Source: RGIG9060 sp036307825 (GTDB lineage Bacteria; Spirochaetota; Spirochaetia; Treponematales; Treponemataceae). Taken from it: a stretch of 64,000 nt of DNA. The stretch is from assembly GCA_036307825.1 (NCBI GenBank), contig JAXJWW010000042.1:47116-111115 (forward strand), in the 5' to 3' direction. Shown here piece after piece: positions 16,685-25,971 of the stretch. The position numbers were made by a program, and so were the translations under genes. Within the stretch, counting starts at the first letter, position 1. Each line of letters begins with the position of its first letter. The notes under the pieces are model-generated. The model searched no databases. It saw nothing but the letters and a program-made list of their open reading frames with translations, and was not told where the DNA came from.

Positions 16685-18016
16685 ATGAAAAAATTTAGTA
16701 TGTTGATTGTTAGCATTTTTTTTGTGTTAGCAATATTTTCTTTTGTATCTTGTAAAGGGGCGAGTACTCCTGACACAGAAATTATTCCTAATACCGATAC
16801 AGGTATTGTACCAGATGAAGAAAATCAAACCCCATCGTTAGAAAATAAAGAAATGGGATTTAATGTTGTGTTGCCAGGCAAAAATATTTCGAGGGCTGTA
16901 TATTATACAGAAGATGATGCGAGTTATTATACTGTTGTATTAAAAAAAGAAGAAACAGTAATTTGTTCTAAAAATGGAAATCCTGGAGAAACATTAAAAT
17001 TTACAGTTACAGAAGAAGGAGATTATAATTTTAGTGTTTCTGCGTATGACAATAAAGATTCATTGATAGCAGAAGGTGTTGTTTCTAAAAAAATAACAGT
17101 TACTGATGGATATGTTTTAGTAAAAGTTACTTTGAATCCAAAATTAAAAGAACTAGATGTAAATATAGATATTGAAATTGACTGGAATGAAGATGATATA
17201 AATTATGCTTCTGAAGGTATAAGAATTGGTGAAAAATTATTTTCAAAAACAAATGAGATATATGTAATCTCTAAAGAAAGTGGAAATAAAACAATTATTG
17301 GTAAAAATTTATCTGGTCCTTTTATTGAAAGTAGAAAGGTTGTTTTATCACCATATGTTATGGGGCAATATGAAGTAACCCAAGAATTATTCGAAGCTAT
17401 TATGGGTGTAAATCCGAGTGTAAATAAATCTACTAGCGAAACAGAAAATATCAATTTAAGACCTGTTGATAGTGCAAACTGGTATCAAGTTATTGCATTT
17501 TGTAATAAATTAAGCCTTATTCAAAATTTGGAACCTGTTTATTCTGTTGAAGGAATAACAGATTGGGAACAATTACCGTTTGATTCAATTCCAACAAGTT
17601 CAAATGCTTATTGGGATTCTGTAGTAATTGATTTATCAAAAAATGGATATAGACTACCTACTGAAGCAGAATGGGAATATGCTGCAAGAGGTGGATCTAT
17701 TGAATCTAGTTATTGGGACACTAATTTTGCAGGTTCAAATAATTACGATTCTGTTGCTTGGGTAAATGAGAATAGTAATTCTGTTTCTCATGAAGTAGGA
17801 TTGAAGGATGCAAATTCACTTGGATTTTACGATATGTCTGGTAATGTTTGGGAGTGGTGTTGGGAGCCTCACGAGTTGCATAGTTACCAGCGTAGTGATC
17901 GTGGAGGATGTTGGTCTAACAACGAGGACGGCTGTACGATTAGTGGTAAGGGCACTTACCATGCTTACGAACAGAGCGAATACATCGGTTTTCGTATTAT
18001 TCGTTCAGTAAAATAA
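16685..18016 (+). CDS. FGE-fold lipoprotein with DGR-like variable C-terminus
   Basis: 443 residues. The ATG at 16685 is chosen because AGGAGG lies just upstream. The N-terminus is a lipoprotein signal (lipobox FVSC), so the protein is lipid-anchored and probably exposed. An Asp/Pro-rich spacer precedes an Ig-like beta domain (about residues 55-155), then the FGE/SUMF1 fold: MGQYEVTQELFEAIMGVNPS, NGYRLPTEAEWEYAARGG, GFYDMSGNVWEWCW and final YIGFRIIRS. No paired FGE catalytic cysteines are evident. The last ~50 codons differ sharply in codon use from the rest. The arrangement (lipoprotein, FGE/C-type-lectin fold, C-terminal variable segment) matches Treponema DGR targets such as TvpA (family knowledge). 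Confidence 0.88.
   Translation: MKKFSMLIVSIFFVLAIFSFVSCKGASTPDTEIIPNTDTGIVPDEENQTPSLENKEMGFNVVLPGKNISRAVYYTEDDASYYTVVLKKEETVICSKNGNPGETLKFTVTEEGDYNFSVSAYDNKDSLIAEGVVSKKITVTDGYVLVKVTLNPKLKELDVNIDIEIDWNEDDINYASEGIRIGEKLFSKTNEIYVISKESGNKTIIGKNLSGPFIESRKVVLSPYVMGQYEVTQELFEAIMGVNPSVNKSTSETENINLRPVDSANWYQVIAFCNKLSLIQNLEPVYSVEGITDWEQLPFDSIPTSSNAYWDSVVIDLSKNGYRLPTEAEWEYAARGGSIESSYWDTNFAGSNNYDSVAWVNENSNSVSHEVGLKDANSLGFYDMSGNVWEWCWEPHELHSYQRSDRGGCWSNNEDGCTISGKGTYHAYEQSEYIGFRIIRSVK
17850..18007 (+). other. Candidate DGR variable region 2
   Basis: It follows the identical 19-base anchor GATATGTCTGGTAATGTTT (17831-17849) and ends in the 24-base 3' anchor (17984-18007) shared with region 1. The interior (17850-17983) is 134 bases against 128 in region 1 and shows little base identity, but it keeps the frame and the GG-x-(Y/W)-x6-C pattern. 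C- and G-ending codons (CAC, TAC, AAC, GAC, GGC, AGC, GAG, CAG) replace the A/T-ending codons used upstream. Confidence 0.65.
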
Positions 18017-18022
18017 AACTTT

Positions 18023-18132
18023 CTATCGGCAATATATCAAGTTGTTTTTCTATAAAATTCCGTCTTATAAATTGCCGATAGCTAGATTAAATCTTGCCGA
18101 TACAGAGATGGGATGCTGAAACAAGTTCAGCA
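18023..18132. repeat. Dyads after the FGE-fold lipoprotein, including a repeat-like element
   Basis: CTATCGGCAAT (18023-18033) pairs perfectly with ATTGCCGATAG (18071-18081); a third TTGCCGATA copy is at 18094-18102. A separate hairpin TGCTGAA-ACAAG-TTCAGCA (18114-18132) resembles a dispersed intergenic repeat common in bacterial genomes (from memory). The first dyad begins 6 bases after the stop codon. No strong T-run follows it. Confidence 0.6.
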
Positions 18133-18196
18133 TAACAGTAAAGTTGAGCATGACTGTCGAGGTATGCCTTTTTGTAATAAAATATCTCTTCCGCCC

Positions 18197-18961
18197 TTAC
18201 AACCCAGTTGGAACATCGATAAAAACTGTTTCGAGATGTTTTTCTTCTTCTAGTTTTTTTCGTAAAAGATTTACGCCGACGGTTTCTGTTTGATAGTGGC
18301 CGCCTGCGATATAATTGATTTTGTTTTCTAAGCATTGATGATAGTTGTCGTGGCCGATTTCGCCTGTGATGTATAAATCTAAGCCTTCATCGATTGCTTG
18401 AGAAACATCGTGATTTGCGCCACCAGAAATAATTCCAACTGTAGAAATTTCTTTTTTTCCAAAAGGTAAAACTACAAAAGGTTTTTGATTGTCCACAAAA
18501 AGTTTTGAAATCACTTGGTCGATAGAAAGTGGAGTTTCAAATTTTCCTTTTACGCCAATTTCCATTCCACGCCATTGGCCAAAACCTTCAAGTTGAGTTA
18601 AGCCGAGTCTGTTTGCTAATCCGTAGTTGTTTCCTACTTCTTTATTTGCATCAAGAGGAAGATGAGCAGCATACAAAGCCATATCATTATCCATCAAAGT
18701 TTTGATTTTTTCGTAGGCACTTCCAACTAGAGTGTAAGATGAACCCCAAAACATTCCGTGGTGAACAACTAAAACATCAGCTTTTGTTTCTTTTGCTCGT
18801 AAAATTGATTCTAAACAAGCATCAACTGCAAATGCAACTTTATTGATAGGTTTATCCATGTCAGAGTTTTGTACTTGAATACCATTCATGGAAGGGTCAT
18901 CAGAAAAATCTTGTGGTCTTAAAATTTCATTAAAATAGTGATTTAATTCTCGTAGTGTCAT
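18197..18961 (-). CDS. Nif3-like dinuclear metal centre protein (YbgI/YqfO family)
   Basis: 254 residues. Family motifs are clear: DPSMNGIQVQ near the start, the metal-binding VVHHGMFWG, YAAHLPLDANKEVGNN, and the C-terminal half with GIISGGANHDVSQAI, DLYITGEIGHDNYHQ and AGGHYQTETVGV. Relatives are hexameric proteins with two metals, proposed to act on GTP cyclohydrolase-like substrates or in metal handling; the physiological role is unsettled. The start overlaps the stop of the upstream membrane-protein gene by four bases, so the two are probably co-transcribed. Confidence 0.93.
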   Translation of the reverse strand: MTLRELNHYFNEILRPQDFSDDPSMNGIQVQNSDMDKPINKVAFAVDACLESILRAKETKADVLVVHHGMFWGSSYTLVGSAYEKIKTLMDNDMALYAAHLPLDANKEVGNNYGLANRLGLTQLEGFGQWRGMEIGVKGKFETPLSIDQVISKLFVDNQKPFVVLPFGKKEISTVGIISGGANHDVSQAIDEGLDLYITGEIGHDNYHQCLENKINYIAGGHYQTETVGVNLLRKKLEEEKHLETVFIDVPTGL

Positions 18962-20130
18962 TTGTTATTCTCCTGTAAGTTTCTATAAGTTTCGTAAGTG
19001 GTAAATTTTTTGTCAGCATAAAAGGCAATTCGTTTTGCATTATCCCAAGAACGATTTTTAGGTAATTTGATAATTACTGATTCTAAAGGTTTTGTTTGCT
19101 GAATATTTGCAAATCCGTCGATATAGCCTTCAATCTTATCATCAACATTGATTTTGTAAATTCCTAAAACCGCTTGTGGATATTTTTGTTGAATTTCTTC
19201 TGCAGCTGGAATACAGTTTCCTTCTGCTAAAATATAAACTGGAAGTTGGCCAAATTTTTCCATCATAGTTAGAATAGAAGTAAATTCAGTTATTTTTTGA
19301 TGTACAAACATTTCTTTATTCTTTTGTAGATTTTCAGATTTGTTTTTATATTCGTATCTTAAAAAGAATGGAGAATAAGTTTTTGAATCCATAAAATTGT
19401 TAAAATAATTTAATTTATCAAAAAAACTGAAAGCAAAAACATTGTATCCTTTGTCTGCAAGATAAGATAAAGTTCCTTGTGCATCTTGTGTTGTTACAAA
19501 AACATCAGAAAGATAAATTACATTTTTAGGTGTTGGTTTTTCTTTTTCTACAATTTGTTCTTCAGTTTTTTGAGTTTCCTGAATGATTTGTTCTGTTTTA
19601 GTTTCTTCAGTTGAAATTTCTGTTTCTACAGTTGATTTTTCTTCATCTTCGTAAATTGCGTTGTATAAATCAAGTTTTGCTGTAGTTTTTTCTAAAAGAT
19701 TTGTTTTTTCAAAAAATCCTGCTTTATGTGAACCGTAAAAAATCATAGATTGGCTTTTTTGAGTTTTTAATATAGTAGGGAAATAAATTATTAAAATAAT
19801 TAAAAAGATTAAAAGTAAAATATTTTGAATTAAACTTACAACTTTGAATAAGGGATGATAATCATCTCTGTCTAATCCAATACATAGGTTATAAAAATTT
19901 CTTAAATTTGAAAGAAAAATAACAAGTGATAAAGCTATAGCAATTAAAATACTATGGGTTAAACCAAAGGCGTTTAAAAGTAGGATACTAATTATCAAAA
20001 TGATGATTGGTAAAACTGCTAGTGAGTCGTATTTTTGGTATCTTGTGTAAATTTTAGGAACAAAGATTCGCAATGTTACAAAGAATAAAACAAAAATTAT
20101 TAAAAATAGGGACAAAAATAATGTAGACAT
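18958..20130 (-). CDS. Membrane protein of unknown function with a possible degenerate hydrolase-like domain
   Basis: 390 residues from the ATG at 20130; a longer frame begins at a TTG (20154). About four hydrophobic helices occupy residues 1-140. A Glu/Thr-rich linker (EKSTVETEISTEETKTEQ) leads to a soluble C-terminal domain. That domain has alternating strands and a turn VYILAEGNCIPAAEEI resembling an alpha/beta-hydrolase nucleophile elbow, but with Asn-Cys where Ser would be expected, so activity is doubtful. No named family recognised. Translationally coupled (4-base overlap) to the Nif3-like gene. Confidence 0.7.
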   Translation of the reverse strand: MSTLFLSLFLIIFVLFFVTLRIFVPKIYTRYQKYDSLAVLPIIILIISILLLNAFGLTHSILIAIALSLVIFLSNLRNFYNLCIGLDRDDYHPLFKVVSLIQNILLLIFLIILIIYFPTILKTQKSQSMIFYGSHKAGFFEKTNLLEKTTAKLDLYNAIYEDEEKSTVETEISTEETKTEQIIQETQKTEEQIVEKEKPTPKNVIYLSDVFVTTQDAQGTLSYLADKGYNVFAFSFFDKLNYFNNFMDSKTYSPFFLRYEYKNKSENLQKNKEMFVHQKITEFTSILTMMEKFGQLPVYILAEGNCIPAAEEIQQKYPQAVLGIYKINVDDKIEGYIDGFANIQQTKPLESVIIKLPKNRSWDNAKRIAFYADKKFTTYETYRNLQENNK

Positions 20131-20213
20131 ACATATATGATAAATTAAAATCAATTTATATACAATGCATTGATTACTTGAAAACTAATAGATTTTACAG
20201 TATTGTTTTATCT

Positions 20214-21443
20214 ATGAAAATTTGGATTAAATATCTTTTAGGTTGTATTTTAGGAATTATTGCTGCAATAATTCTTCCGTCTGATAATTTGGTTTTGCAA
20301 AAAATAATTGCTTTTTTAACTGATTTTGCTATCAGATTTGGAAGATATATGTTGCTTCCTCTTTTGTTTTTTAGCATGACAATTTCTGTTTGTAATTTAC
20401 GAGAAGAAAACAAGTTGTTAAAAGTTGCTCTTCAAACTGTGTTAATTATTGTATTATCTTCTCTGTTGTTAATGCTTATTGGTCTTTTAACTGCTTTGAT
20501 TGTAAAACTTCCACGAATTCCGATTTCTGGGGAAAAAGTTTCATCGCCTATTACTTTAGGCTTAGTTGATAATATTTCTAAACTTTTGCCACTTTCACCT
20601 TTTAATTCTTTACTTGATGGAGCTTTTTTAGTTCCATTGTATATTTTTGCAGGATTTGCAGGTGCAGGTTTTGCTTCTGATAGAGTTGTTTCAAAGGCTT
20701 CTTATAATCTTTTTGATTCTCTTTCTCATGTTTGTTACTTGGTGATGAGTTTCTTTGTTGATATGTTGGCAATTGGAATGATTGCAATTTCTTGTACATG
20801 GACTCTTTCTTTCTTTGCATTATTAAAAACCGGTGTTTATACAGGTTTTATTATCATGCTTTTCGTTGTTTTTGTTTTTATCGTTGGAATTATTTATCCA
20901 TTGATTATGCGTTTTGTATTCAAAGAACTTCATCCTTATAGAGTTTTGTATGCTAGTATTGCACCAATACTTACAGCTTTCTTTTCTTCGGATACAAATT
21001 TAGCGTTGATTGTAAATATAAAACACTCAAAAGACAGTCTTGGAATAAGAAGAAGATTAAATTCTATTGTAATGCCAATTTTTTCTTCATTTGGAAGAGG
21101 TGGAACTGCTTGTGTAACAGCAATTTCTTTTATTGTGATTTTACGCTCATATTCGGGGTTGGGAATTGCTTTTACTGATATTTTATGGATTGGTTTAATT
21201 TCTTTTGGACTTTCCTTTGTTCTTGGTGCTTTACCTGTTGGTGGAACTTTTGTTGCAATTAGTGTAATTTGTTCTCTGTATGGACGAGGTTTTGATGCTG
21301 GTTATCTTTTATTAAAACCTGCTATTCCTGTAATTTGCGCTGTAGCAACTGCCATTGATACTGTTACTGCACTTTTAGGTAGTTACTTAATTGCTTTAAA
21401 AAATAAATGGATTGAAAGAAAAGATATTAGAAAATATATCTAA
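20214..21443 (+). CDS. Dicarboxylate/amino acid:cation symporter (SDF family)
   Basis: 409 residues from the ATG at 20214 (a TTG at 20178 is possible; no ribosome site for either). The SDF (glutamate transporter GltP) fold is recognised from RFGRYMLLPLLFFSMTIS in TM2-3, the serine-rich re-entrant loop near APILTAFFSSDTNLAL, SSFGRGGTACVTAISFI, LGALPVGGTFVAIS and the TM8 segment ICAVATAIDTVTALLGS. It moves an acidic amino acid or dicarboxylate with Na+ or H+. Substrate not predictable. Confidence 0.88.
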   Translation: MKIWIKYLLGCILGIIAAIILPSDNLVLQKIIAFLTDFAIRFGRYMLLPLLFFSMTISVCNLREENKLLKVALQTVLIIVLSSLLLMLIGLLTALIVKLPRIPISGEKVSSPITLGLVDNISKLLPLSPFNSLLDGAFLVPLYIFAGFAGAGFASDRVVSKASYNLFDSLSHVCYLVMSFFVDMLAIGMIAISCTWTLSFFALLKTGVYTGFIIMLFVVFVFIVGIIYPLIMRFVFKELHPYRVLYASIAPILTAFFSSDTNLALIVNIKHSKDSLGIRRRLNSIVMPIFSSFGRGGTACVTAISFIVILRSYSGLGIAFTDILWIGLISFGLSFVLGALPVGGTFVAISVICSLYGRGFDAGYLLLKPAIPVICAVATAIDTVTALLGSYLIALKNKWIERKDIRKYI

Positions 21444-21459
21444 ATTTTATTTTGCTGAT

Positions 21460-21516
21460 AAAAAGAGCTTTTGTACTTAAATTAAAAATATTGATTTTTG
21501 TACAAAGGCTTTTTTG
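21460..21516 (+). terminator. Terminator after the SDF symporter
   Basis: An imperfect stem AAAAAGAGCTTTTGTAC / GTACAAAGGCTTTTTT has its closing GTAC/TTTTG arms near 21471-21503 and a T-run at 21510-21515. Confidence 0.7.
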
Positions 21517-21540
21517 TTTTAAATCACGAAATATTTTTTC

Positions 21541-21569
21541 TTGACGCATAACAAATCCTTCAATAAAAT
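21541..21569 (+). promoter_or_regulatory. Sigma-70-type promoter of the envelope gene cluster
   Basis: TTGACG (21541-21546), 17-base spacer, TAAAAT (21564-21569); GGTGGGG just before the ATG at 21607 is the ribosome site. Confidence 0.6.
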
Positions 21570-21606
21570 ATATGTAGTTATTTTTTTGTAAACGGTGGGG
21601 TATTTT

Positions 21607-24291
21607 ATGACAAAAAGTTCAAAAAAGAAAAATCCTTTTGTTAAGTTTTTAATCGGATTATCAATTTTTTTGTTGGTGATAATTCTTTCAATTATTGGTT
21701 GGTGTGTTTATTCTGCTTGGGATAAACAATCTTCACTTTCTATGTTGCCAGTTGGATATTCAACTTATCTTAGGACAGATTCAGCGTGGGATGCAATTAA
21801 TCCAATGATTGATTTGCAAGCAGCAGATATTTTTTTATCTTCTCCGAACTTTGCGCAATTTAGAGAGCCTTTTATGGCTTTGAGAGGTTCACCTTTAAGA
21901 ACCAATAAACTTTTTACAACTTTGCTTTCAAGAAGAGTTGATGCTGGTCTTTATTCAGATCAGAATTCAAATCAATCTTTTTGTGCATTAATTGATTTAG
22001 GATTTTTGTCAGCTGTAACTCGACCTGTAAAATTTTATATCCAATTATTAATTGATAAATTCAATATTGAAAATTTATCAATTATAAAATATTCAGAGGG
22101 GAATAAAAAAAATTTTCATTTAGAATTTAAAAATGGAAATTCAATTTATTATATAAAGCCAGTAAAAAATTTAGTTTTAATAAGTAGTAATAAAGAACTT
22201 TTTGATCAGGGTTTAACTGCAACAAATGATAAATTTTATACTCAAGAAAAAAAAGCGATGTTGCTTGCAAAACCTATTCTTCCAATAAAACTTGTTGTAG
22301 ATGCAAGACAATTAGCTCTTTCTTTAACAGAGCAAATTCCAATCTTTAATAAAATTGCTTCAATGTTAAGTAGAGAAACTTTAAGTGTTATTTCTTTTGG
22401 AATTACAGATTCAAAAATAAATATTAATGCTGATTTTCCTTTTGAAATTTCTGAAGAATTAGAAGCAAAGCCTGGTTTTTCTGGAATAAGTAAAATTCTT
22501 TCAAAAAACTCTACAATGCCACAATTGTTATCTCGTTTAACAGATACAGTTCAGTATTATACAATAATAAAAGCCGGAAATGTAAATGAATTAAAAACAG
22601 CTTTATTTCCTTTGATGCCTTCAACTATGAATTTAACTTCTCTTTGGGCGATGGGAAATAGTTTATGTTCTGCAATTTTTTCTGCAACACTTGAAGATAT
22701 AATTTGTTCTTGGACAGGTGATGAATTTGCTGTTCTTGGAATTGAAGGTTTAAACGATCCAGTTTTTGCAATGCAAATTTCTGACGAAAATAAACGAAAA
22801 CAAATTTTTGATAAAATTATTTCTTCAATTATTATAAATGATAATACAAGTTTAATTCTTGATGGAGTGCGATTACCTCGTTTAGAAATTCCAGCTTTTT
22901 TACAAGCTTTATTAAAAAGTTTTGAAATTAATTTACCTAATCCTTATTATATGGTGAAAGATGGATTTATTTATTTTTCAGAAAGTCCGGAAACTTTATC
23001 TTTGATTCATAGTTCAATTTCAAATGGAAATAAAATTTCTAAAAATGAAAATTGGCAAACTGTTTCTATAAATCAAAAAAATAATACTACAATAAGTTTA
23101 TTTTATGATTTGGCTCGAAGTATTCCATTTTTCTTAAGAGGAGAAAATTATCTTTCAAAAATTTTACAACTTTATACAATTGGTCGATGTGATTTTAGAA
23201 TTGAAAATTCAGTTTTAAAATGCCAGTTACAAGCTAATTCAAAACGAGCAGGAAATTTAAAAGAAATACCAGGTTATTCAATAAGTTTAGAAGGAAATTC
23301 TGATTATAAAATTTTTATTGAAAATGGAAAAAATCCAAATCATATTTTTTGGATAGAAGATGAAAATAAAATAAAGACAATGAATATTTCTTCGTTATTG
23401 ATTACAGAAAAAAAATTTAATTCAACAAAAATAAATATTTGTCCTACAAAATCAGAATCTATACTTGGAGGAATTTTATGGGTTACAACTTCCGAGGGGG
23501 AAGTTTATTTATTAGATAAAAATTTAGAAGTTGTGGAAAACTTCCCTGTTATTTTATCTGGAATTCCTTCTGGTTTTTCTTCTGCAACTAATGATGGAGT
23601 TGTAATTCCGTTAGAAAAAAAATTAAGTTTTGTTTCTTCAGATGGAAGTGAAAAAATAATTGAATTAGATATTGCTGGTTCTATAAAATCAAATCCAACT
23701 GTATTAAATAAAAATGTTGCTATTTATGATAAAAGTTTTGCAGGAAAAATTTTTATTCTAGAAGATGATATTTGTTTAAATAAAGATAGACCATTTGCAG
23801 TTTCTGGAATTGCTTTTGGAAGTCCTGCATTGATGAAAATAAAATCAGTTTTATATACTGGTTTTATAAATCAAGCAGGAAATTTATTTGTTTGGTCAGA
23901 TAATATTTTGAAAAAAGAATTTCCAAAAAAATTAAATGGGATTTTTTATTCAAATGTTGTAAGTAACGGAAAATATTTTTTTGCAGTTTCTTCAGTTGGT
24001 GAAATTTTTAGAATTGATATAAATGGAAATATTCTTTCTGTAAAAATTCCTAATATAAACGTAAAGGAAGGATATTTAACTGTTGCAAGTCAAGGAAACG
24101 GAGTGAACAATATTTATTTAACAACTGATGGAAATGTGATTTATGGTTTTAATGAAAACTTAGAATTGATTTCTGGTTTCCCTTTAGCAGGTTGTGGAAC
24201 TCCAGTTTTTGCTGATGTTAATGGAGATAAGGTTTTGGATTGTATTGTTCAAACAATTGATAAAAAATTAAATGCTTGGAATTTACGATAA
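21607..24291 (+). CDS. Membrane-anchored protein with C-terminal beta-propeller-like region
   Basis: 894 residues. The GTG at 21595 lies within the ribosome site, so ATG 21607 is the start. One transmembrane segment (about residues 14-36) follows a Lys-rich cytoplasmic tip, giving an N-in, C-out protein. Residues 40-560 are a large unrecognised region somewhat like DUF3352 proteins. Residues 600-894 contain repeated strands of PQQ/FG-GAP type (GGILWVTTSEGEVYLLD, NQAGNLFVWSDN, SVGEIFRIDINGN and FADVNGDKVLDCIVQ), suggesting a beta-propeller. First gene of a three-gene run of likely spirochaete envelope proteins. Confidence 0.75.
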   Translation: MTKSSKKKNPFVKFLIGLSIFLLVIILSIIGWCVYSAWDKQSSLSMLPVGYSTYLRTDSAWDAINPMIDLQAADIFLSSPNFAQFREPFMALRGSPLRTNKLFTTLLSRRVDAGLYSDQNSNQSFCALIDLGFLSAVTRPVKFYIQLLIDKFNIENLSIIKYSEGNKKNFHLEFKNGNSIYYIKPVKNLVLISSNKELFDQGLTATNDKFYTQEKKAMLLAKPILPIKLVVDARQLALSLTEQIPIFNKIASMLSRETLSVISFGITDSKININADFPFEISEELEAKPGFSGISKILSKNSTMPQLLSRLTDTVQYYTIIKAGNVNELKTALFPLMPSTMNLTSLWAMGNSLCSAIFSATLEDIICSWTGDEFAVLGIEGLNDPVFAMQISDENKRKQIFDKIISSIIINDNTSLILDGVRLPRLEIPAFLQALLKSFEINLPNPYYMVKDGFIYFSESPETLSLIHSSISNGNKISKNENWQTVSINQKNNTTISLFYDLARSIPFFLRGENYLSKILQLYTIGRCDFRIENSVLKCQLQANSKRAGNLKEIPGYSISLEGNSDYKIFIENGKNPNHIFWIEDENKIKTMNISSLLITEKKFNSTKINICPTKSESILGGILWVTTSEGEVYLLDKNLEVVENFPVILSGIPSGFSSATNDGVVIPLEKKLSFVSSDGSEKIIELDIAGSIKSNPTVLNKNVAIYDKSFAGKIFILEDDICLNKDRPFAVSGIAFGSPALMKIKSVLYTGFINQAGNLFVWSDNILKKEFPKKLNGIFYSNVVSNGKYFFAVSSVGEIFRIDINGNILSVKIPNINVKEGYLTVASQGNGVNNIYLTTDGNVIYGFNENLELISGFPLAGCGTPVFADVNGDKVLDCIVQTIDKKLNAWNLR

Positions 24292-24306
24292 AAGGATTTT
24301 GATTTT

Positions 24307-25416
24307 ATGAAAAAAAATATTTTTACAATTTTAATTTATTGTTTAATTTTAGTTTTAACTTTTTCTTGTACTTCTTTACAACAAGATGTGATGATTTCTT
24401 CTGTTGATTCAGAAAAAAATCAAGTGTTTGAAGAAATTGAAAGTTCAGTTGCTACATTAGATGCTTCATTTTGTTTAGGTGAAAGAATTTCTAGTCAAAC
24501 AAAATTAGCTGATGAAACAGAAAAACAAATTGATATTCTCCTTTTAGAAAGTGGTTTAGAAAAAGAAGCACAGTCTCGTCTTTGGGCATTAAAAGGAATT
24601 ATCAAATTTATTGAAGGAAAAAAAATCGAAGCCAATAAATGTTTTGAAGTTTCTAAAAATTTATACAAGGGTGAAGTTTTTACAAATGTTTTAGGAAGTA
24701 GACTTGGGTTAATAAATTTAAATGATGATGAAAAAATAAAAATTGCTGATAAAAAAATTTTGTTACTTGAAAAAGCAATAAGTAATTTTAAAAATAAAAA
24801 TTATATTGAATCCGTTGCAAATTTTGACGAAGCATTTATTTCATTACCAGGTTATTATCAATATGCTTATTCAAAAGTTAGAAATAGAGCTTGGGAATTA
24901 CGAAAATTAAATACTGAAACAGAAAATTCAAATACAAATCTTTTACAAGTTTCAGAAATTACAGTTGGACAAATGTTGATGATTACACAAAGTAATTCAA
25001 ATCTCTTAAATAATTACAATGATGGAAAAATTTTATCAGAAAATGAATTATATAAAAAAATAATTTCAGATGGTTTGTTAAATTCTGCAACTGAATTTAT
25101 GAATGGTGAAGTTCCAAGTTCAAAAAATAAAATTTCCAGAACAGAAAAATTAAATCGTTTACTTTGTGCAAGATTTTTATGGAATCTTTATAACGGAAAT
25201 AAAAATACTAAAGCTCAGTTATCAAAATATTCAGTTATGTTTGCAGGAATGGATGATTCGCCTGTTCCAGATGTTGAAATTAATTCACCAGATTTTGATG
25301 CAGTTTTAGGTTGTATTGAATTAGAATTTATGAATCTTACTGACGGGATAAATTTTGAAGGTGAAAAATCAGTTAGTGGAATTGAATTTAGTGAAAGTAT
25401 AAAAAAGGTTAAATGA
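24307..25416 (+). CDS. Lipoprotein with TPR-like helical repeats
   Basis: 369 residues, 15 bases after the previous gene. Lipoprotein signal: Lys3-Asn, a hydrophobic stretch and the lipobox TFSC with Cys near residue 21. The rest is mostly helical, with TPR-like patterns (ALKGIIKFIEGKKIEANKCF; ISNFKNKNYIESVANFDEAF). No catalytic motif. With the beta-propeller membrane protein upstream it may form an envelope complex (inference from operon order). Ribosome site AAAGGA. Confidence 0.75.
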   Translation: MKKNIFTILIYCLILVLTFSCTSLQQDVMISSVDSEKNQVFEEIESSVATLDASFCLGERISSQTKLADETEKQIDILLLESGLEKEAQSRLWALKGIIKFIEGKKIEANKCFEVSKNLYKGEVFTNVLGSRLGLINLNDDEKIKIADKKILLLEKAISNFKNKNYIESVANFDEAFISLPGYYQYAYSKVRNRAWELRKLNTETENSNTNLLQVSEITVGQMLMITQSNSNLLNNYNDGKILSENELYKKIISDGLLNSATEFMNGEVPSSKNKISRTEKLNRLLCARFLWNLYNGNKNTKAQLSKYSVMFAGMDDSPVPDVEINSPDFDAVLGCIELEFMNLTDGINFEGEKSVSGIEFSESIKKVK

Positions 25417-25437
25417 TTTTTTTGAAGGAAATATTTT

Positions 25438-25971
25438 ATGAAGATTAATTTTAAATTATTATTTGTTTGTGTCATTGTTGTGTTCGCTGTATTGTTTTGC
25501 TTGGCAGTTATGATTCATACAAAAAATAAAAATGAAGAAAAAAATAAGACAATGCAAATCGTAAATCCAATGAAAAAATCTACACCACAAGAAATTATTG
25601 AAACTATTGGTGTAAAATTTAATGAACCAAAAAATGTAAGTGAAATAAAATATTTTATTATTTCAAATCAAGTTGCTCAAATGAATTTTATTAAAGATGG
25701 AATTTCTTTTACAGCAAGAATAAAACCAGCAAATCAATTTGAAGATATTTCTGGAATGTATTTTAATTGGAACAATGAACAAGATTGTAAAATTGCTTGG
25801 TGTTCAGGGAAAATTTATTTTATGAATGATGCAGAAAATAAAAATCCTGGAATTTGTATTTGGTATGATGTTGCCCCAGGATTGATGTACAGTCTTTCTA
25901 TGGATGATAAATCCAATCCAGAAATTTTATTGAATCTTGCAAACGAAATTTATCATAAAAGCCAAGAGTAA
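25438..25971 (+). CDS. Membrane-anchored protein, DUF4367-like
   Basis: 177 residues with one N-terminal transmembrane segment (LLFVCVIVVFAVLFCLAVMI), then a soluble domain. The pattern with PQEIIETIGVKFNEP, a central GISFTARI and the closing WYDVAPGLMYSLSM resembles DUF4367-type domains. Ribosome site GAAGGA. Third gene of the cluster. In the same frame, directly after its stop, lies a toxin-like fragment that is not part of it. Confidence 0.7.
   Translation: MKINFKLLFVCVIVVFAVLFCLAVMIHTKNKNEEKNKTMQIVNPMKKSTPQEIIETIGVKFNEPKNVSEIKYFIISNQVAQMNFIKDGISFTARIKPANQFEDISGMYFNWNNEQDCKIAWCSGKIYFMNDAENKNPGICIWYDVAPGLMYSLSMDDKSNPEILLNLANEIYHKSQE

Noticed and set aside
25438..25971. The DUF4367-like gene and the following toxin tail as one gene split by a stop
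   Set aside because: They share a frame, but the first protein ends like its family and the tail matches a cassette with its own immunity gene, so the shared frame is probably chance.
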